A stretch of DNA of 64,000 nucleotides from Colwellia psychrerythraea 34H (GTDB lineage: Bacteria > Pseudomonadota > Gammaproteobacteria > Enterobacterales > Alteromonadaceae): contig NC_003910.7 in the NCBI RefSeq assembly GCF_000012325.1, positions 4,402,001-4,466,000 of the forward strand, written 5' to 3'. The notes below the pieces were generated by a model, which saw only the letters and a list, made by a program, of their open reading frames with translations, ran no database searches and was not told where the DNA came from. A program made the translations under genes and the position numbers. Within the stretch, counting starts at the first letter, position 1. Each line of letters opens with the position of its first letter. Below are positions 1-8,416 of the stretch, piece by piece.

Positions 1-50
1 CTTGTCACTTTTTTTTATAATAATACTTATATAACTTTAGTTTATTTTAT

Positions 51-1145
51 TTACATCAAACTTCTAAAAAACGTTACCAGCTCTTTTGCTTCTCGCTCAA
101 CTGAATAATGTTCTAAAACCCGCTCACGGCCATCACGCCCCATTTGCATTAGTTTCTCTTCATCAGCTAATAACAGCGACATTTTTTCGGTAACTGCGTC
201 TAAATCATTAATAGGCACAACGTAACCATCAACACCTTGACGCACAACTTCAGGCCAAGCACCCGCCTCGCTGGCCAATACTGCTGCACCACTACTCATA
301 GCTTCTAAAATAGTTAAACCGAAACCTTCATTTTCACTCAAGGCAACGACTAATGACAAACTGCTAAATATTTTAGGAATATCAGCAAAGTTTTGCTCCC
401 CAGCAAACACGATACGTTCAGTTAACCCAGCTTGGTCAATTTTACTTTGTAATTCATTGACAAAGCTTTCATTGCTCGAAGATATTGAGCCAACAATCAC
501 CGCTGTATAATCAGGTCTATCTTTTAATATGTCGATGCACGATTCAACAAATAGGTGCACCCCTTTCTGCTTACGGACTCGCCCTAATATAGCAATGCCC
601 TTTTTACCTTTAGCGCTATTTTCTGGAAGTAAACCAAGAGATTGCCACGCTTTACTTTTATCTGTTGCTGGCAGATAAATATCCGTTTTTACTCCATGGT
701 AAATAATAGCATCAGGTTTTCGGTGTAAATAACTTGCTGAGGCTTTACACATAGCAAGTACCGCATCCATTCTATCCGTTAGCCATAATGTAAAACCTGA
801 TCGATAACGCTGAGCTGCACTACTAAAAACAATTTTTAATTTAACGCGAAATACATATTTTAATAATAGAGCTTGGATCATCTCATCAACACGACGGGCA
901 TGAAAAATTCTAAACTTACCTTTAGGGAGTGGCTTTGTAGATAAATTCGCAACTTGCCAAAAGCTAATCGATAATGATTCATCAGGTAAATGATGCTTAC
1001 CCATCACTCGTAAATTGATCAAACTTTGCTCATGAGACAAAACTTGCAACATAGTTGATGTTACGCCAGAAAAATTAGAGTTTGAATTACCGATGATCAA
1101 TTCAATCTCTTGTTCATTGACGACATTTTTTTCTCTTTGAACCAT
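51..1145 (-). CDS. Glycosyltransferase family 4 (GT-B), probably LPS or surface glycan
   Basis: This is a 364-residue retaining GT-B glycosyltransferase that would move a sugar from a nucleotide donor onto a lipid-linked or LPS acceptor at the cytoplasmic side of the inner membrane. The donor-binding half is clear: a GRVRKQKG loop near residue 185 opens the second Rossmann domain, and ENEGFGLTILEAMSSG near residue 271 carries the E-x7-E pair of family GT4. I chose the ATG at 1145; the frame extends to a TTG at 1157 that adds four residues. It is transcribed divergently from a lipid A acyltransferase, which fits a role in the LPS core, but acceptor and sugar cannot be read from sequence. Confidence 0.85.
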   Translation of the reverse strand: MVQREKNVVNEQEIELIIGNSNSNFSGVTSTMLQVLSHEQSLINLRVMGKHHLPDESLSISFWQVANLSTKPLPKGKFRIFHARRVDEMIQALLLKYVFRVKLKIVFSSAAQRYRSGFTLWLTDRMDAVLAMCKASASYLHRKPDAIIYHGVKTDIYLPATDKSKAWQSLGLLPENSAKGKKGIAILGRVRKQKGVHLFVESCIDILKDRPDYTAVIVGSISSSNESFVNELQSKIDQAGLTERIVFAGEQNFADIPKIFSSLSLVVALSENEGFGLTILEAMSSGAAVLASEAGAWPEVVRQGVDGYVVPINDLDAVTEKMSLLLADEEKLMQMGRDGRERVLEHYSVEREAKELVTFFRSLM

Positions 1146-1275
1146 AGCGACCAGCAATTAATAGTATGTAAAATAATACTCACCATTCTACTTGAAAGCA
1201 GATAATAAGTTAATTGCCTATTTAAAAGTAACTTAGGTATAATCATGAACCTACATATTCCTCAGAGAGAACACT

Positions 1276-2214
1276 GTGAGTAGCAATAAAGTTTTACAGC
1301 CAGATTTTAAATTGTCTTTTTTATTACCCAAATATTGGCTTACATGGTTAGGCGTTTTTATTCTTTACACTATTTCATGGCTGCCTTTCAAACTTCAGCT
1401 GTTCATGGGACGTATGCTCGGCCGATTATTAATGAAAATTGGCTCCAAGCGTAAACACGTAGCCTTAACGAACCTTAGATTATGCTTTCCAGACAAAAGT
1501 GAAGATGAATTACAAATATTATTAAAGAAAAACTTTGAAAATACAGGCATTGCACTTTTTGAAACCGGCATGGGCTGGTGGTGGCCTGATTGGCGAGTAA
1601 AACGAAAGTTTAAAGTCAAAGGTTTAGAGCACCTTGAAAAAGCACGTAAAGAAGGCAATGGCGTTTTACTGCTTGCGATGCATTATTTAAGTGTCGAAAT
1701 GAATGCAAGAGGCGTTGGTTATGGCCACCCTATGGTTGTTTTTTATCGTCCTCATAATAATCAATTGATGGAGTTCTTTCAGTTCAGAGGTCGAGGTCGT
1801 TCGAATAAGTACATGTTAGGTAAGCGTGATGTAAAAGGCTTAATGAAAGCGCTAAGAGATGGCGAAGCATGTATTTACTTACCCGATCAAGACTATGGCA
1901 GAAATCGTAGTGTTTTTGTGCCGTTTTTTGGTGTTAAAGAGGCAGCAACGACAACGGGTACTTTAATCTTTGCTCGTCAAAAAAATGTAGAAACCATGAT
2001 GATTATCCCAGTAAGAAACGACGATGGCAGTGGCTATACGTTGGAAATCATGCCGCCATTAGAAAACTTTCCCACTCAAGATAATATTGCTGATGTCACT
2101 CGTATCAATCAAGAGTTGGAAAAAGCAATTTCACGAAAACCCGAACAATACATGTGGTTGCACAGACGTTTTAAAACGAGGCCAAATCCTGATGATGCTT
2201 CATTATATAAATAA
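1276..2214 (+). CDS. lpxL: Lipid A biosynthesis acyltransferase (LpxL/LpxM family)
   Basis: This 312-residue inner-membrane enzyme transfers an acyl chain from acyl-ACP onto Kdo2-lipid IVA to make a secondary acyl ester of lipid A. The family HX4E catalytic motif is visible as HYLSVE at residues 136-141, and YLPDQDYG at about 201-208 is the conserved second block. A hydrophobic segment at residues 20-45 is the usual membrane anchor. The start is GTG at 1276 with AGAGAGA just upstream. Length matches LpxL of E. coli (about 306). LpxL and LpxM are hard to separate by eye, so the symbol is tentative. Confidence 0.88.
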   Translation: MSSNKVLQPDFKLSFLLPKYWLTWLGVFILYTISWLPFKLQLFMGRMLGRLLMKIGSKRKHVALTNLRLCFPDKSEDELQILLKKNFENTGIALFETGMGWWWPDWRVKRKFKVKGLEHLEKARKEGNGVLLLAMHYLSVEMNARGVGYGHPMVVFYRPHNNQLMEFFQFRGRGRSNKYMLGKRDVKGLMKALRDGEACIYLPDQDYGRNRSVFVPFFGVKEAATTTGTLIFARQKNVETMMIIPVRNDDGSGYTLEIMPPLENFPTQDNIADVTRINQELEKAISRKPEQYMWLHRRFKTRPNPDDASLYK

Positions 2215-2390
2215 TGTTCAACGATACCTTTAGCGATAGAAAATAAAGAGAGTTTTCTTTAATATTCTAAAACTTAAAAGGTTAAAGTTTAAAGTTTACA
2301 TTGATAATTTGTATAAATATTTTTCTTTACGTAAAGTAAGCTAACCTTCACTATAATTCAGGTGATAATAACAAAGGTGTTGATTAACCG

Positions 2391-3089
2391 ATGAACTTTT
2401 GGCTGCGGAACATTATTTTAGGGCTTTTTCTTACGATATTGGCTTGGTTATTTTTTGCCAACCAGGACTTTTTACTTTCTCTCGATGGCTCTAATACGAA
2501 AGAAAACGCTATAAAAACGACTGAAACGGTTGTTGATTCAACGCCAAAAGAAGTGGAGGTTGAAAGTAAAACTAGCCTTTATCAGCAAGGGAGAAGCTCA
2601 GGCAATGCTGCGGCAGATGGTTTATCTAAGTTTTATGCAAACTTACATGGTGATATGGATGGCAAAGGTCCTAAAATTCGTAATAACATTGTTTATCTTC
2701 CTGACCCTAAAGGTGACTTAGCTAAGTTATTACAAGCAAGAGAAATGGTAGTTCGTCCATATAATAAAAATTGGCAAGGAAGTATTGAATCAAGACCCTT
2801 TAGAACAGGTGATACTTTAAACCAAAAGTTAGTAGAATATTCTGAAAAAGACGGTATTGATTTAATTTGGTGGTTAAACCGTGATTATGTCGTAAAAGAT
2901 CCGTTTCGAATTGAAAAAGATATTTTAAAAACCACTTTTCAAGTAGCAAAAGCCATTGAAGGACATTTTGAATCAGGCCTCTCTATTTTCTTTTGTTATC
3001 GTCAACGCGCGGTTGTAGTCATTAAGAGTGCTCCTCAACCTTTTTTAGATGAGGAGTGTATTTTACTTGCTAGTGAGAATCCTTATTAG
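2391..3089 (+). CDS. TcpQ-domain (pilus/secretin-associated) protein
   Basis: This 232-residue protein has an N-terminal membrane anchor (about residues 7-25), a linker, and a C-terminal domain from about residue 135. There the pattern FRTGDTLNQKL...GIDLIWWLNRDY resembles the TcpQ C-terminal domain (toxin-coregulated pilus biosynthesis protein Q). Proteins of that family sit in the periplasm and help secretin or pilus assembly. No pilus or secretin genes surround it, so its partner is unknown. A GC-rich hairpin with a T-run follows the stop codon. The family call is from pattern memory and moderately sure. Confidence 0.55.
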   Translation: MNFWLRNIILGLFLTILAWLFFANQDFLLSLDGSNTKENAIKTTETVVDSTPKEVEVESKTSLYQQGRSSGNAAADGLSKFYANLHGDMDGKGPKIRNNIVYLPDPKGDLAKLLQAREMVVRPYNKNWQGSIESRPFRTGDTLNQKLVEYSEKDGIDLIWWLNRDYVVKDPFRIEKDILKTTFQVAKAIEGHFESGLSIFFCYRQRAVVVIKSAPQPFLDEECILLASENPY

Positions 3090-3115
3090 CCTGGCTTATT
3101 AATCGTCCTTGATAT

Positions 3116-3145
3116 ACCGCCTGATTTAATCAACTAGGCGGTTTT
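3116..3145 (+). terminator. Rho-independent terminator after the TcpQ-domain gene
   Basis: ACCGCCT at 3116-3122 pairs with AGGCGGT at 3135-3141 and is followed by TTTT. The hairpin overlaps the last codons of the convergent glnE, so one piece of DNA both encodes the GlnE C-terminus and terminates the opposing transcript. Confidence 0.6.
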
Positions 3146-5984
3146 GCCAAATGTCTCCAATCGCTTTTTCACCAACTATGCTTTCCCTATTAATTAGTTG
3201 CCCCGCATTTTGCATAGTCGCTTGATGCCCTAAAGCCCTTAATTTTTGATACATATTACTTAGCTGTTGTTGTTCTGACTTTTCTAATAAGTCCAACTTC
3301 AGTAGGGTTTTAAAAATACCTAAATTATCACATACAAGCATCAACTCCCTATGCTGAGTAGCGTAGGCAAGTACTAAAAACTGAGCAAGAAATTCAATAT
3401 CAACCAAGCCACCTTTACCCTGCTTAATATCAAAGAGCGATTCACTTGATTTATCTAAATGGCTACGCATTTTTTCACGCATAGTAATAATATCGTTTTT
3501 AAGCTCGAGAAATACTCTTGGTTTTGATAAAACATCTTGCCTAATATTGATGTATTGTTGCTGAAGCTTCTCATTACCAAAAATCATTCGGGCTCTGACT
3601 AACGCTTGATGCTCCCATGTCCAAGCTTCTTCATGTTGATACTGAGCAAAAGTATTTAAATGTACAACCAATAAGCCGGAATTACCTGACGGCCTTAAAC
3701 GCATATCTAGTTCATATAATATGCCGCTATTCATGCGGGTGTTAAAAATATGCATAATACGCTGGGCTAACTTCACGTAAAACTGGCTGGCTGGTATGAC
3801 TTTACTGCCATCAGCCCTACCCGTTGTGTCTTCACTTGCCTCACTATGATGGACGAAGACTAAATCTAAGTCTGAGCTGTAACCTAACTCTACCCCGCCG
3901 GTTTTCCCGTAAGCAATAACACCAAAACCTTTTTCCTTTGCGCCATCTAAGCAAGAGGTTGGTATACCAAAGCGCTCACTAACTTGTTGCCATGCAAGGT
4001 TTATCACTTCTGATACAATGGCTTCAGCCAAGGACGTTAAGTGGTCACTGATTGTTGCTACCGGTAATACATCGGCAATTTCAGCGGCGGCAATGCGTAA
4101 TTGTTGAGATTGTTTAAACTGACGCAAAGCTTCCATTTGTGCTTCAAGGTCTTCTTCTGGAATTCTTAACATGCGCTCACGCAACTCGATGCCATAAGAT
4201 GACAATTGTGGTGGGTTGTGTAATAACTTGGGATCAATAAGTTCATCAAGTAAAATAGGATATTTAGCAATATAATCTGTCACCCAACTACTTGCTTGGC
4301 ATAAATGAATAAGTTGCTTTAACGCACCTTCATTTTCAAAAAGTAGTTCTAAATAAGCAGTACGTGTCACTATTTTGCTGAAGACTTGCAATACTCTTGC
4401 GATAACTTGCTCAGCCATTTCATTTTTTTGTAATCTACATAACAGTAATGGTATTAATTTATCTAACACCTGACGACCTCTGTTACCTAAACTGCGTTTG
4501 CTCGTATCCTCTCGAAAATCATGCAGTATTTGCCAAACTTTATCGCTTTCCCATGAATGTGCTTCTTGTTCTAACCAAGCAATAGACTCTTCATCACTCC
4601 AGCGGCTATGCCAAAGGGTTACCCAGTGTTCATCTGCAGCTTGATGGTTCGGACTATCAAGTCCGATAAGTTGGTCAAACTCTTGGTGAACACCATCCAT
4701 ATGTTTGGCTAATATAACTAAAAATTCAGGCCAGGTTTTAATAGCAAGTACGGTTAATAATCGCTGCTGATCAAGTTCATTATCGGGCAATGTTTGCGTT
4801 TGTTTATCAGCTAAAGCTTGAATGATATTTTCAACACGTCGTAAAAAACGGTAAGCATTTTCTAACACTTCTTTATTTGCAGCGTTAATTTCGCCTGAGT
4901 CGACAAGTTTTGGCAACACAATTAATAAACTGCGTTGTTGCAACTCTTTTACCCGCCCGCCTCTAATTAACTGAAAAACTTGCACGATAAATTCAATTTC
5001 GCGAATACCACCAGCACCAAGTTTAATATTATTAATTAATTGTTTACGACGAACCTCCTGCGCAATCATCATTTTCATGCGACGTAAACTATCGATGACG
5101 CTAAAATCGATGTAACGACGGTAAACAAAGGGTCTGAGCATGCTTGATAACTGCTCATGGTATTTAGACTCACCAATAACCCGTGCTTTCAACATGGCAT
5201 AACGTTCCCAATCGCGTCCCTGTTCTTGGTAGTAATCTTCCATTGCATTGAATGTCAGCACCAGTGGCCCACTATCACCAAAAGGACGTAATCGCATATC
5301 TACACGATAAACAAAACCATCACAGGTAACTTGATGTAATGAGGCAATAAGCTTTTGGGCTAAGCGGGTAAAAAATTGCTGGTTATCTATACTGCGGCGA
5401 CAGCCCTGGGTTTCTCCACTTTCGGGATAAGTGAAAATTAAATCTATATCGGAGGAAAAGTTTAATTCCTTGCCACCAAGTTTCCCCATGCCATAGACCA
5501 ATAAAGTCTGGTTTTCACCTTGTTCATTTGTCGGTGTACCCCACTTTTTCTGACAAAAATCAGTGAGCCACTGCAAACTAGCTAAAATAAGTTCGTCCGC
5601 TAATGAGGATAATCTTGCCAATGAAATATCTAGACTAATGCTAAAAATCAAGTCATCAAGCGCTATCTTAACCATGTGTTGTAAGCGAAATCGCCTAAGG
5701 ATTCGATGCAACTGAACTTCATCAGTACAAGGAGATAATTGTCCAGCCAAAAGACTTTTATAATCAGGTAATGCTTCTTCGTTAGGTTCTTGAAAAAGCT
5801 CAAGAACGAGTTCAGGTGCTTGTAAGGCACTGTTTAAGATGAAATCACTCAAGGTTATCGCTTGTTTAAACGCACTAAGCTGATCTTGTGTTAACTCATT
5901 ACAGGCATCTGCATGTTGATCACTAAATTGCTGCCAGCTGATTTTTTGTTGGTCGTGTAAAAGAGGAGAAAAAGATAACGTCAC
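3126..5984 (-). CDS. glnE: Bifunctional glutamine synthetase adenylyltransferase/deadenylase
   Basis: GlnE (952 residues, full length for the family) attaches AMP to glutamine synthetase when nitrogen is plentiful and removes it under nitrogen limitation, under PII control. Two nucleotidyltransferase domains are plain: GMGKLGGKELNFSSDIDLIF at about 165 (deadenylylase half) and a second copy with AYGKTGG and SSDLDLVF near 690 (adenylylase half). Each keeps the G-S-D-x-D metal-binding pattern. The linker carries the usual R-rich MRLRPFGDSG and MRLRPSGNSG segments. The gene stands alone, convergent with the TcpQ-domain gene and divergent from the lipoprotein gene at 6124. Confidence 0.97.
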   Translation of the reverse strand: MTLSFSPLLHDQQKISWQQFSDQHADACNELTQDQLSAFKQAITLSDFILNSALQAPELVLELFQEPNEEALPDYKSLLAGQLSPCTDEVQLHRILRRFRLQHMVKIALDDLIFSISLDISLARLSSLADELILASLQWLTDFCQKKWGTPTNEQGENQTLLVYGMGKLGGKELNFSSDIDLIFTYPESGETQGCRRSIDNQQFFTRLAQKLIASLHQVTCDGFVYRVDMRLRPFGDSGPLVLTFNAMEDYYQEQGRDWERYAMLKARVIGESKYHEQLSSMLRPFVYRRYIDFSVIDSLRRMKMMIAQEVRRKQLINNIKLGAGGIREIEFIVQVFQLIRGGRVKELQQRSLLIVLPKLVDSGEINAANKEVLENAYRFLRRVENIIQALADKQTQTLPDNELDQQRLLTVLAIKTWPEFLVILAKHMDGVHQEFDQLIGLDSPNHQAADEHWVTLWHSRWSDEESIAWLEQEAHSWESDKVWQILHDFREDTSKRSLGNRGRQVLDKLIPLLLCRLQKNEMAEQVIARVLQVFSKIVTRTAYLELLFENEGALKQLIHLCQASSWVTDYIAKYPILLDELIDPKLLHNPPQLSSYGIELRERMLRIPEEDLEAQMEALRQFKQSQQLRIAAAEIADVLPVATISDHLTSLAEAIVSEVINLAWQQVSERFGIPTSCLDGAKEKGFGVIAYGKTGGVELGYSSDLDLVFVHHSEASEDTTGRADGSKVIPASQFYVKLAQRIMHIFNTRMNSGILYELDMRLRPSGNSGLLVVHLNTFAQYQHEEAWTWEHQALVRARMIFGNEKLQQQYINIRQDVLSKPRVFLELKNDIITMREKMRSHLDKSSESLFDIKQGKGGLVDIEFLAQFLVLAYATQHRELMLVCDNLGIFKTLLKLDLLEKSEQQQLSNMYQKLRALGHQATMQNAGQLINRESIVGEKAIGDIWQNRLVD

Positions 5985-6016
5985 AAGAATTCCTTATATA
6001 AGCAAGCGTTGCTATA

Positions 6017-6029
6017 GACATAATATGTC
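6017..6029. promoter_or_regulatory. Candidate operator GACATAATATGTC (copy 1)
   Basis: This 13-bp near-perfect inverted repeat lies about 95 bp before the lipoprotein gene. The same 13-mer recurs at 10205-10217, and its reverse complement at 10241-10253, both upstream of the yjfI-pspA unit. A TTGACA -35-like hexamer (6044-6049) lies just downstream, so a bound protein would sit near the promoter. The identity of the regulator is not visible. Confidence 0.55.
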
Positions 6030-6123
6030 GTTAATGGTATTAATTGACACTTGTCTATGATTTGTCGCTAATATTAATTAACTATTACGATAACATAGCA
6101 TTTTTAAGGAGATGATGGCAGAA

Positions 6124-7101
6124 ATGCACTTACTAAAAACACCTTTTTTATTGCTCTTGATCATAATTACCACGCTTAGTTTAGTTGGCTGTGGTGATCC
6201 TGTAAAAGAGCAAATCGAACAGCAATTACCCATGACCGAGCAAAGAGTTGCTCAGTTAGGTGATGCTTTAAATAATGGTCAAGTTCGCAATGCCAGCTTA
6301 ATTAAAAAATATGCTGATACAGTAATGGTTAATAAGGCGAACTTAGCCCCCTTGATCAATGAGTTTCGTAAAGATGCTTCTACTGATGGCCCTATGTACA
6401 AATCGCTATTAGATAGGATTAATACAGCAAAAAATCAACCACAAATGTTTGAGTCTTCTCAGGCGCTTTATAATGAATTACTAAATATTTACCAAGCAGC
6501 AGATCCCGTACTTTATTCTGATGCATTGAGCGACCCGCTTAATGTATTGGCTGATATGTCTGATGGTCAACTGCCTCGTATTAATTCATTATCAAAATCG
6601 CAGAGTCAGCAAGCCAACAATGCTCAAGATTTCGGTACCGGTGAGCAATTAATTGGTAACCCCAGTTACGGTAACTGGCAAACAGGCAGCAATGGCATGT
6701 CTTTTTGGGCTTGGTATGGCATGTACTCAATGATGGGTGACATGTTTGGCCGACGTACCTCTTATAATGATTGGGGTAGACAGCGTAATTATAGCTACTA
6801 CAACGACTACGGCAGAACACGTTACAGTTCACCAAGCCAATTAAAGAAACAAACGTCGCTTGATACTCGCACTAAGAAGTCGTTCAGTAGTCGCGGGCAA
6901 AAATTTACCAGCCCGTATAGTAAAAATAGAGCGGGATCGTCAAGCTTATCAAGCCAAAGTAAAACAGCCCAAACGAGTGCTAATCGCTTTCGCACCAATA
7001 GTGTGAAGAAAAGCAATTATGCCAGTAAATCTAAAAGCAAAAATTCTAGTTTTAGAAACTCAAACACCAATACATCACGCGGTTTTAGACGCGGGAAGTA
7101 A
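6124..7101 (+). CDS. Lipoprotein of unknown function, basic Ser/Lys/Arg-rich tail
   Basis: This is a predicted outer- or inner-membrane lipoprotein of 325 residues. The signal peptide ends in the lipobox LVGC. The first half is helical and soluble; a Trp/Met/Tyr-rich patch (FWAWYGMYSMMGDMFG) lies in the middle; the last third is a disordered, strongly basic stretch rich in Ser, Lys, Asn and Arg. ATGs at 6112, 6115 and 6124 are possible; AAGGAG at 6106-6111 abuts the first two, so I prefer 6124. It opens a run of genes with DUF350, spermidine-synthase-like and PspA proteins, which suggests an envelope-stress role. I do not recognise a named family. Confidence 0.7.
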   Translation: MHLLKTPFLLLLIIITTLSLVGCGDPVKEQIEQQLPMTEQRVAQLGDALNNGQVRNASLIKKYADTVMVNKANLAPLINEFRKDASTDGPMYKSLLDRINTAKNQPQMFESSQALYNELLNIYQAADPVLYSDALSDPLNVLADMSDGQLPRINSLSKSQSQQANNAQDFGTGEQLIGNPSYGNWQTGSNGMSFWAWYGMYSMMGDMFGRRTSYNDWGRQRNYSYYNDYGRTRYSSPSQLKKQTSLDTRTKKSFSSRGQKFTSPYSKNRAGSSSLSSQSKTAQTSANRFRTNSVKKSNYASKSKSKNSSFRNSNTNTSRGFRRGK

Positions 7102-7132
7102 TGAATAAATAAAGAATAGGAACAGTCAAATT

Positions 7133-8035
7133 ATGAACTCATTCATCGAACTCACTGGTGTTAATCAAGACTTGCTCGTTTATTTGGCCATCGATGTTTC
7201 GATAGCCATATTATTATTAGGGGCTATGCGTTTCCTTTCAGGACTTAGTGCAAAGGTAAACAGTACTGATGAATTAGCCAAAGAAGATAACTTCGCTTTT
7301 GGCATCAGTGTTGCTGGTAGTGTATTAGCGCTAGGCATTGTTCTTACTGGTGCTATTACTGGCGAATCAGCAAGTAGCTATGCTATGGAAGCTATTGGTA
7401 TGCTGGCATACGGCGGTTATGGTTTAATACTGATTAAAGTAGGTCGTATTATCCATGATAAAATTGCACTGCAGCACTTAGATAAAAATGCACTGATAAT
7501 AGAGAAAAACTTAACTATAGGTATTATCGACGCCGCTGGTGCTATTGCAACAGCGATAATCATTCGTGCTGTATTACTGTGGGTAGACGGGCTCGATTTA
7601 AGTACATTCATTGCTATCACAAGTGGATTTATTGTTGCTCAAACCATGTTAGTCATAATTACTCGACTACGCGAACGACAGTATGCTAAAAACAACCAAG
7701 AAGATTGCTTACAAGAAGCGTTAAGTAATGGTCAACTTGCTTTAGCCATTCGTTATAGTGGCCAAGTCATTAGTACCGCTTTAGCGGTAACTGCTGCCAG
7801 TCACTTCCTAATTTATAGCCCTGAAACATTAGTCGTCAATTTACTCGGCTGGTTAGTTTTTGGTATCGGGATGACTTTACTTGTTGCTCTACTTTCTGCA
7901 ATAGCTAAGCGCATCGTGCTTTGGGGAATAAACCTAGTTGAAGAAGTTGATCAACAACATAATATCGGTGTTGCCAGTATTGAAATGGCAACCAGTATCG
8001 CTATAGCCTTAATATTAACGGCACTAATGGCCTAA
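7133..8035 (+). CDS. Membrane protein with two DUF350 repeats (YjfL-like)
   Basis: This 300-residue inner-membrane protein has about eight hydrophobic segments arranged as two similar halves, each resembling the DUF350 domain. E. coli YjfL has one such domain (about 130 residues), so this is a tandem duplication or fusion. It starts 31 bases after the lipoprotein gene and is probably co-transcribed with it. DUF350 proteins are repeatedly found beside PspA and polyamine-related genes; their biochemical activity is not established. Alternating small residues (GAITGES, GIIDAAGAIATA) suggest tightly packed helices. Confidence 0.78.
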   Translation: MNSFIELTGVNQDLLVYLAIDVSIAILLLGAMRFLSGLSAKVNSTDELAKEDNFAFGISVAGSVLALGIVLTGAITGESASSYAMEAIGMLAYGGYGLILIKVGRIIHDKIALQHLDKNALIIEKNLTIGIIDAAGAIATAIIIRAVLLWVDGLDLSTFIAITSGFIVAQTMLVIITRLRERQYAKNNQEDCLQEALSNGQLALAIRYSGQVISTALAVTAASHFLIYSPETLVVNLLGWLVFGIGMTLLVALLSAIAKRIVLWGINLVEEVDQQHNIGVASIEMATSIAIALILTALMA

Positions 8036-8043
8036 TAAAAGTG

Positions 8044-8310
8044 TTATACCTGTTATCATTCAAAGTGCGTGATTTCAGTGGGAGTTAAAAGTGTTTTAAG
8101 CAAGGCATTAATTTTAAACAATGGTTACTCTCTTGTTCAAATTAATAACGCCGCCCAAATCGCTTTTAGCCCCATCGAAGAAGCGTTTGAGCATCATCAC
8201 TACGTCGTTGCACCTTTTTGTAAGGGAATAAGCATTACTACAAAGGTGCGCCTTGTATTGAAATTGCTCAAGCACTCTGAAACAGGCATCTTGATTGGTA
8301 ACGGGTATAA
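8044..8310. repeat. MITE-like element, copy 1 (267 bp)
   Basis: This short non-autonomous element has imperfect terminal inverted repeats: TTATACCTGTTATC at the left end and, read inward from the right end, TTATACCCGTTACC. The core at 8098-8154 (AAGGCATTAATTTTAAACAA then TGGTTACTCTC) matches elements at 38886-39152 and 48385-48662. It lies between the DUF350 gene and the spermidine-synthase-like gene. An open frame of 95 codons across it is an accident of the repeat. Confidence 0.75.
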
Positions 8311-8416
8311 ACTCACCACCATAGTGCGCTCAGGTGCTGGTGGTGAGCATCATTAAACACTGCATAAACTTCATCTATCACTCTCCTTTTACCTTAATTA
8401 CTAGTCACTAATACCT

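Noticed and set aside
8069..8356. 95-codon open frame between the DUF350 and spermidine-synthase genes
   Set aside because: It lies almost entirely within MITE copy 1; the other copies do not keep the frame open, so it is not a gene.
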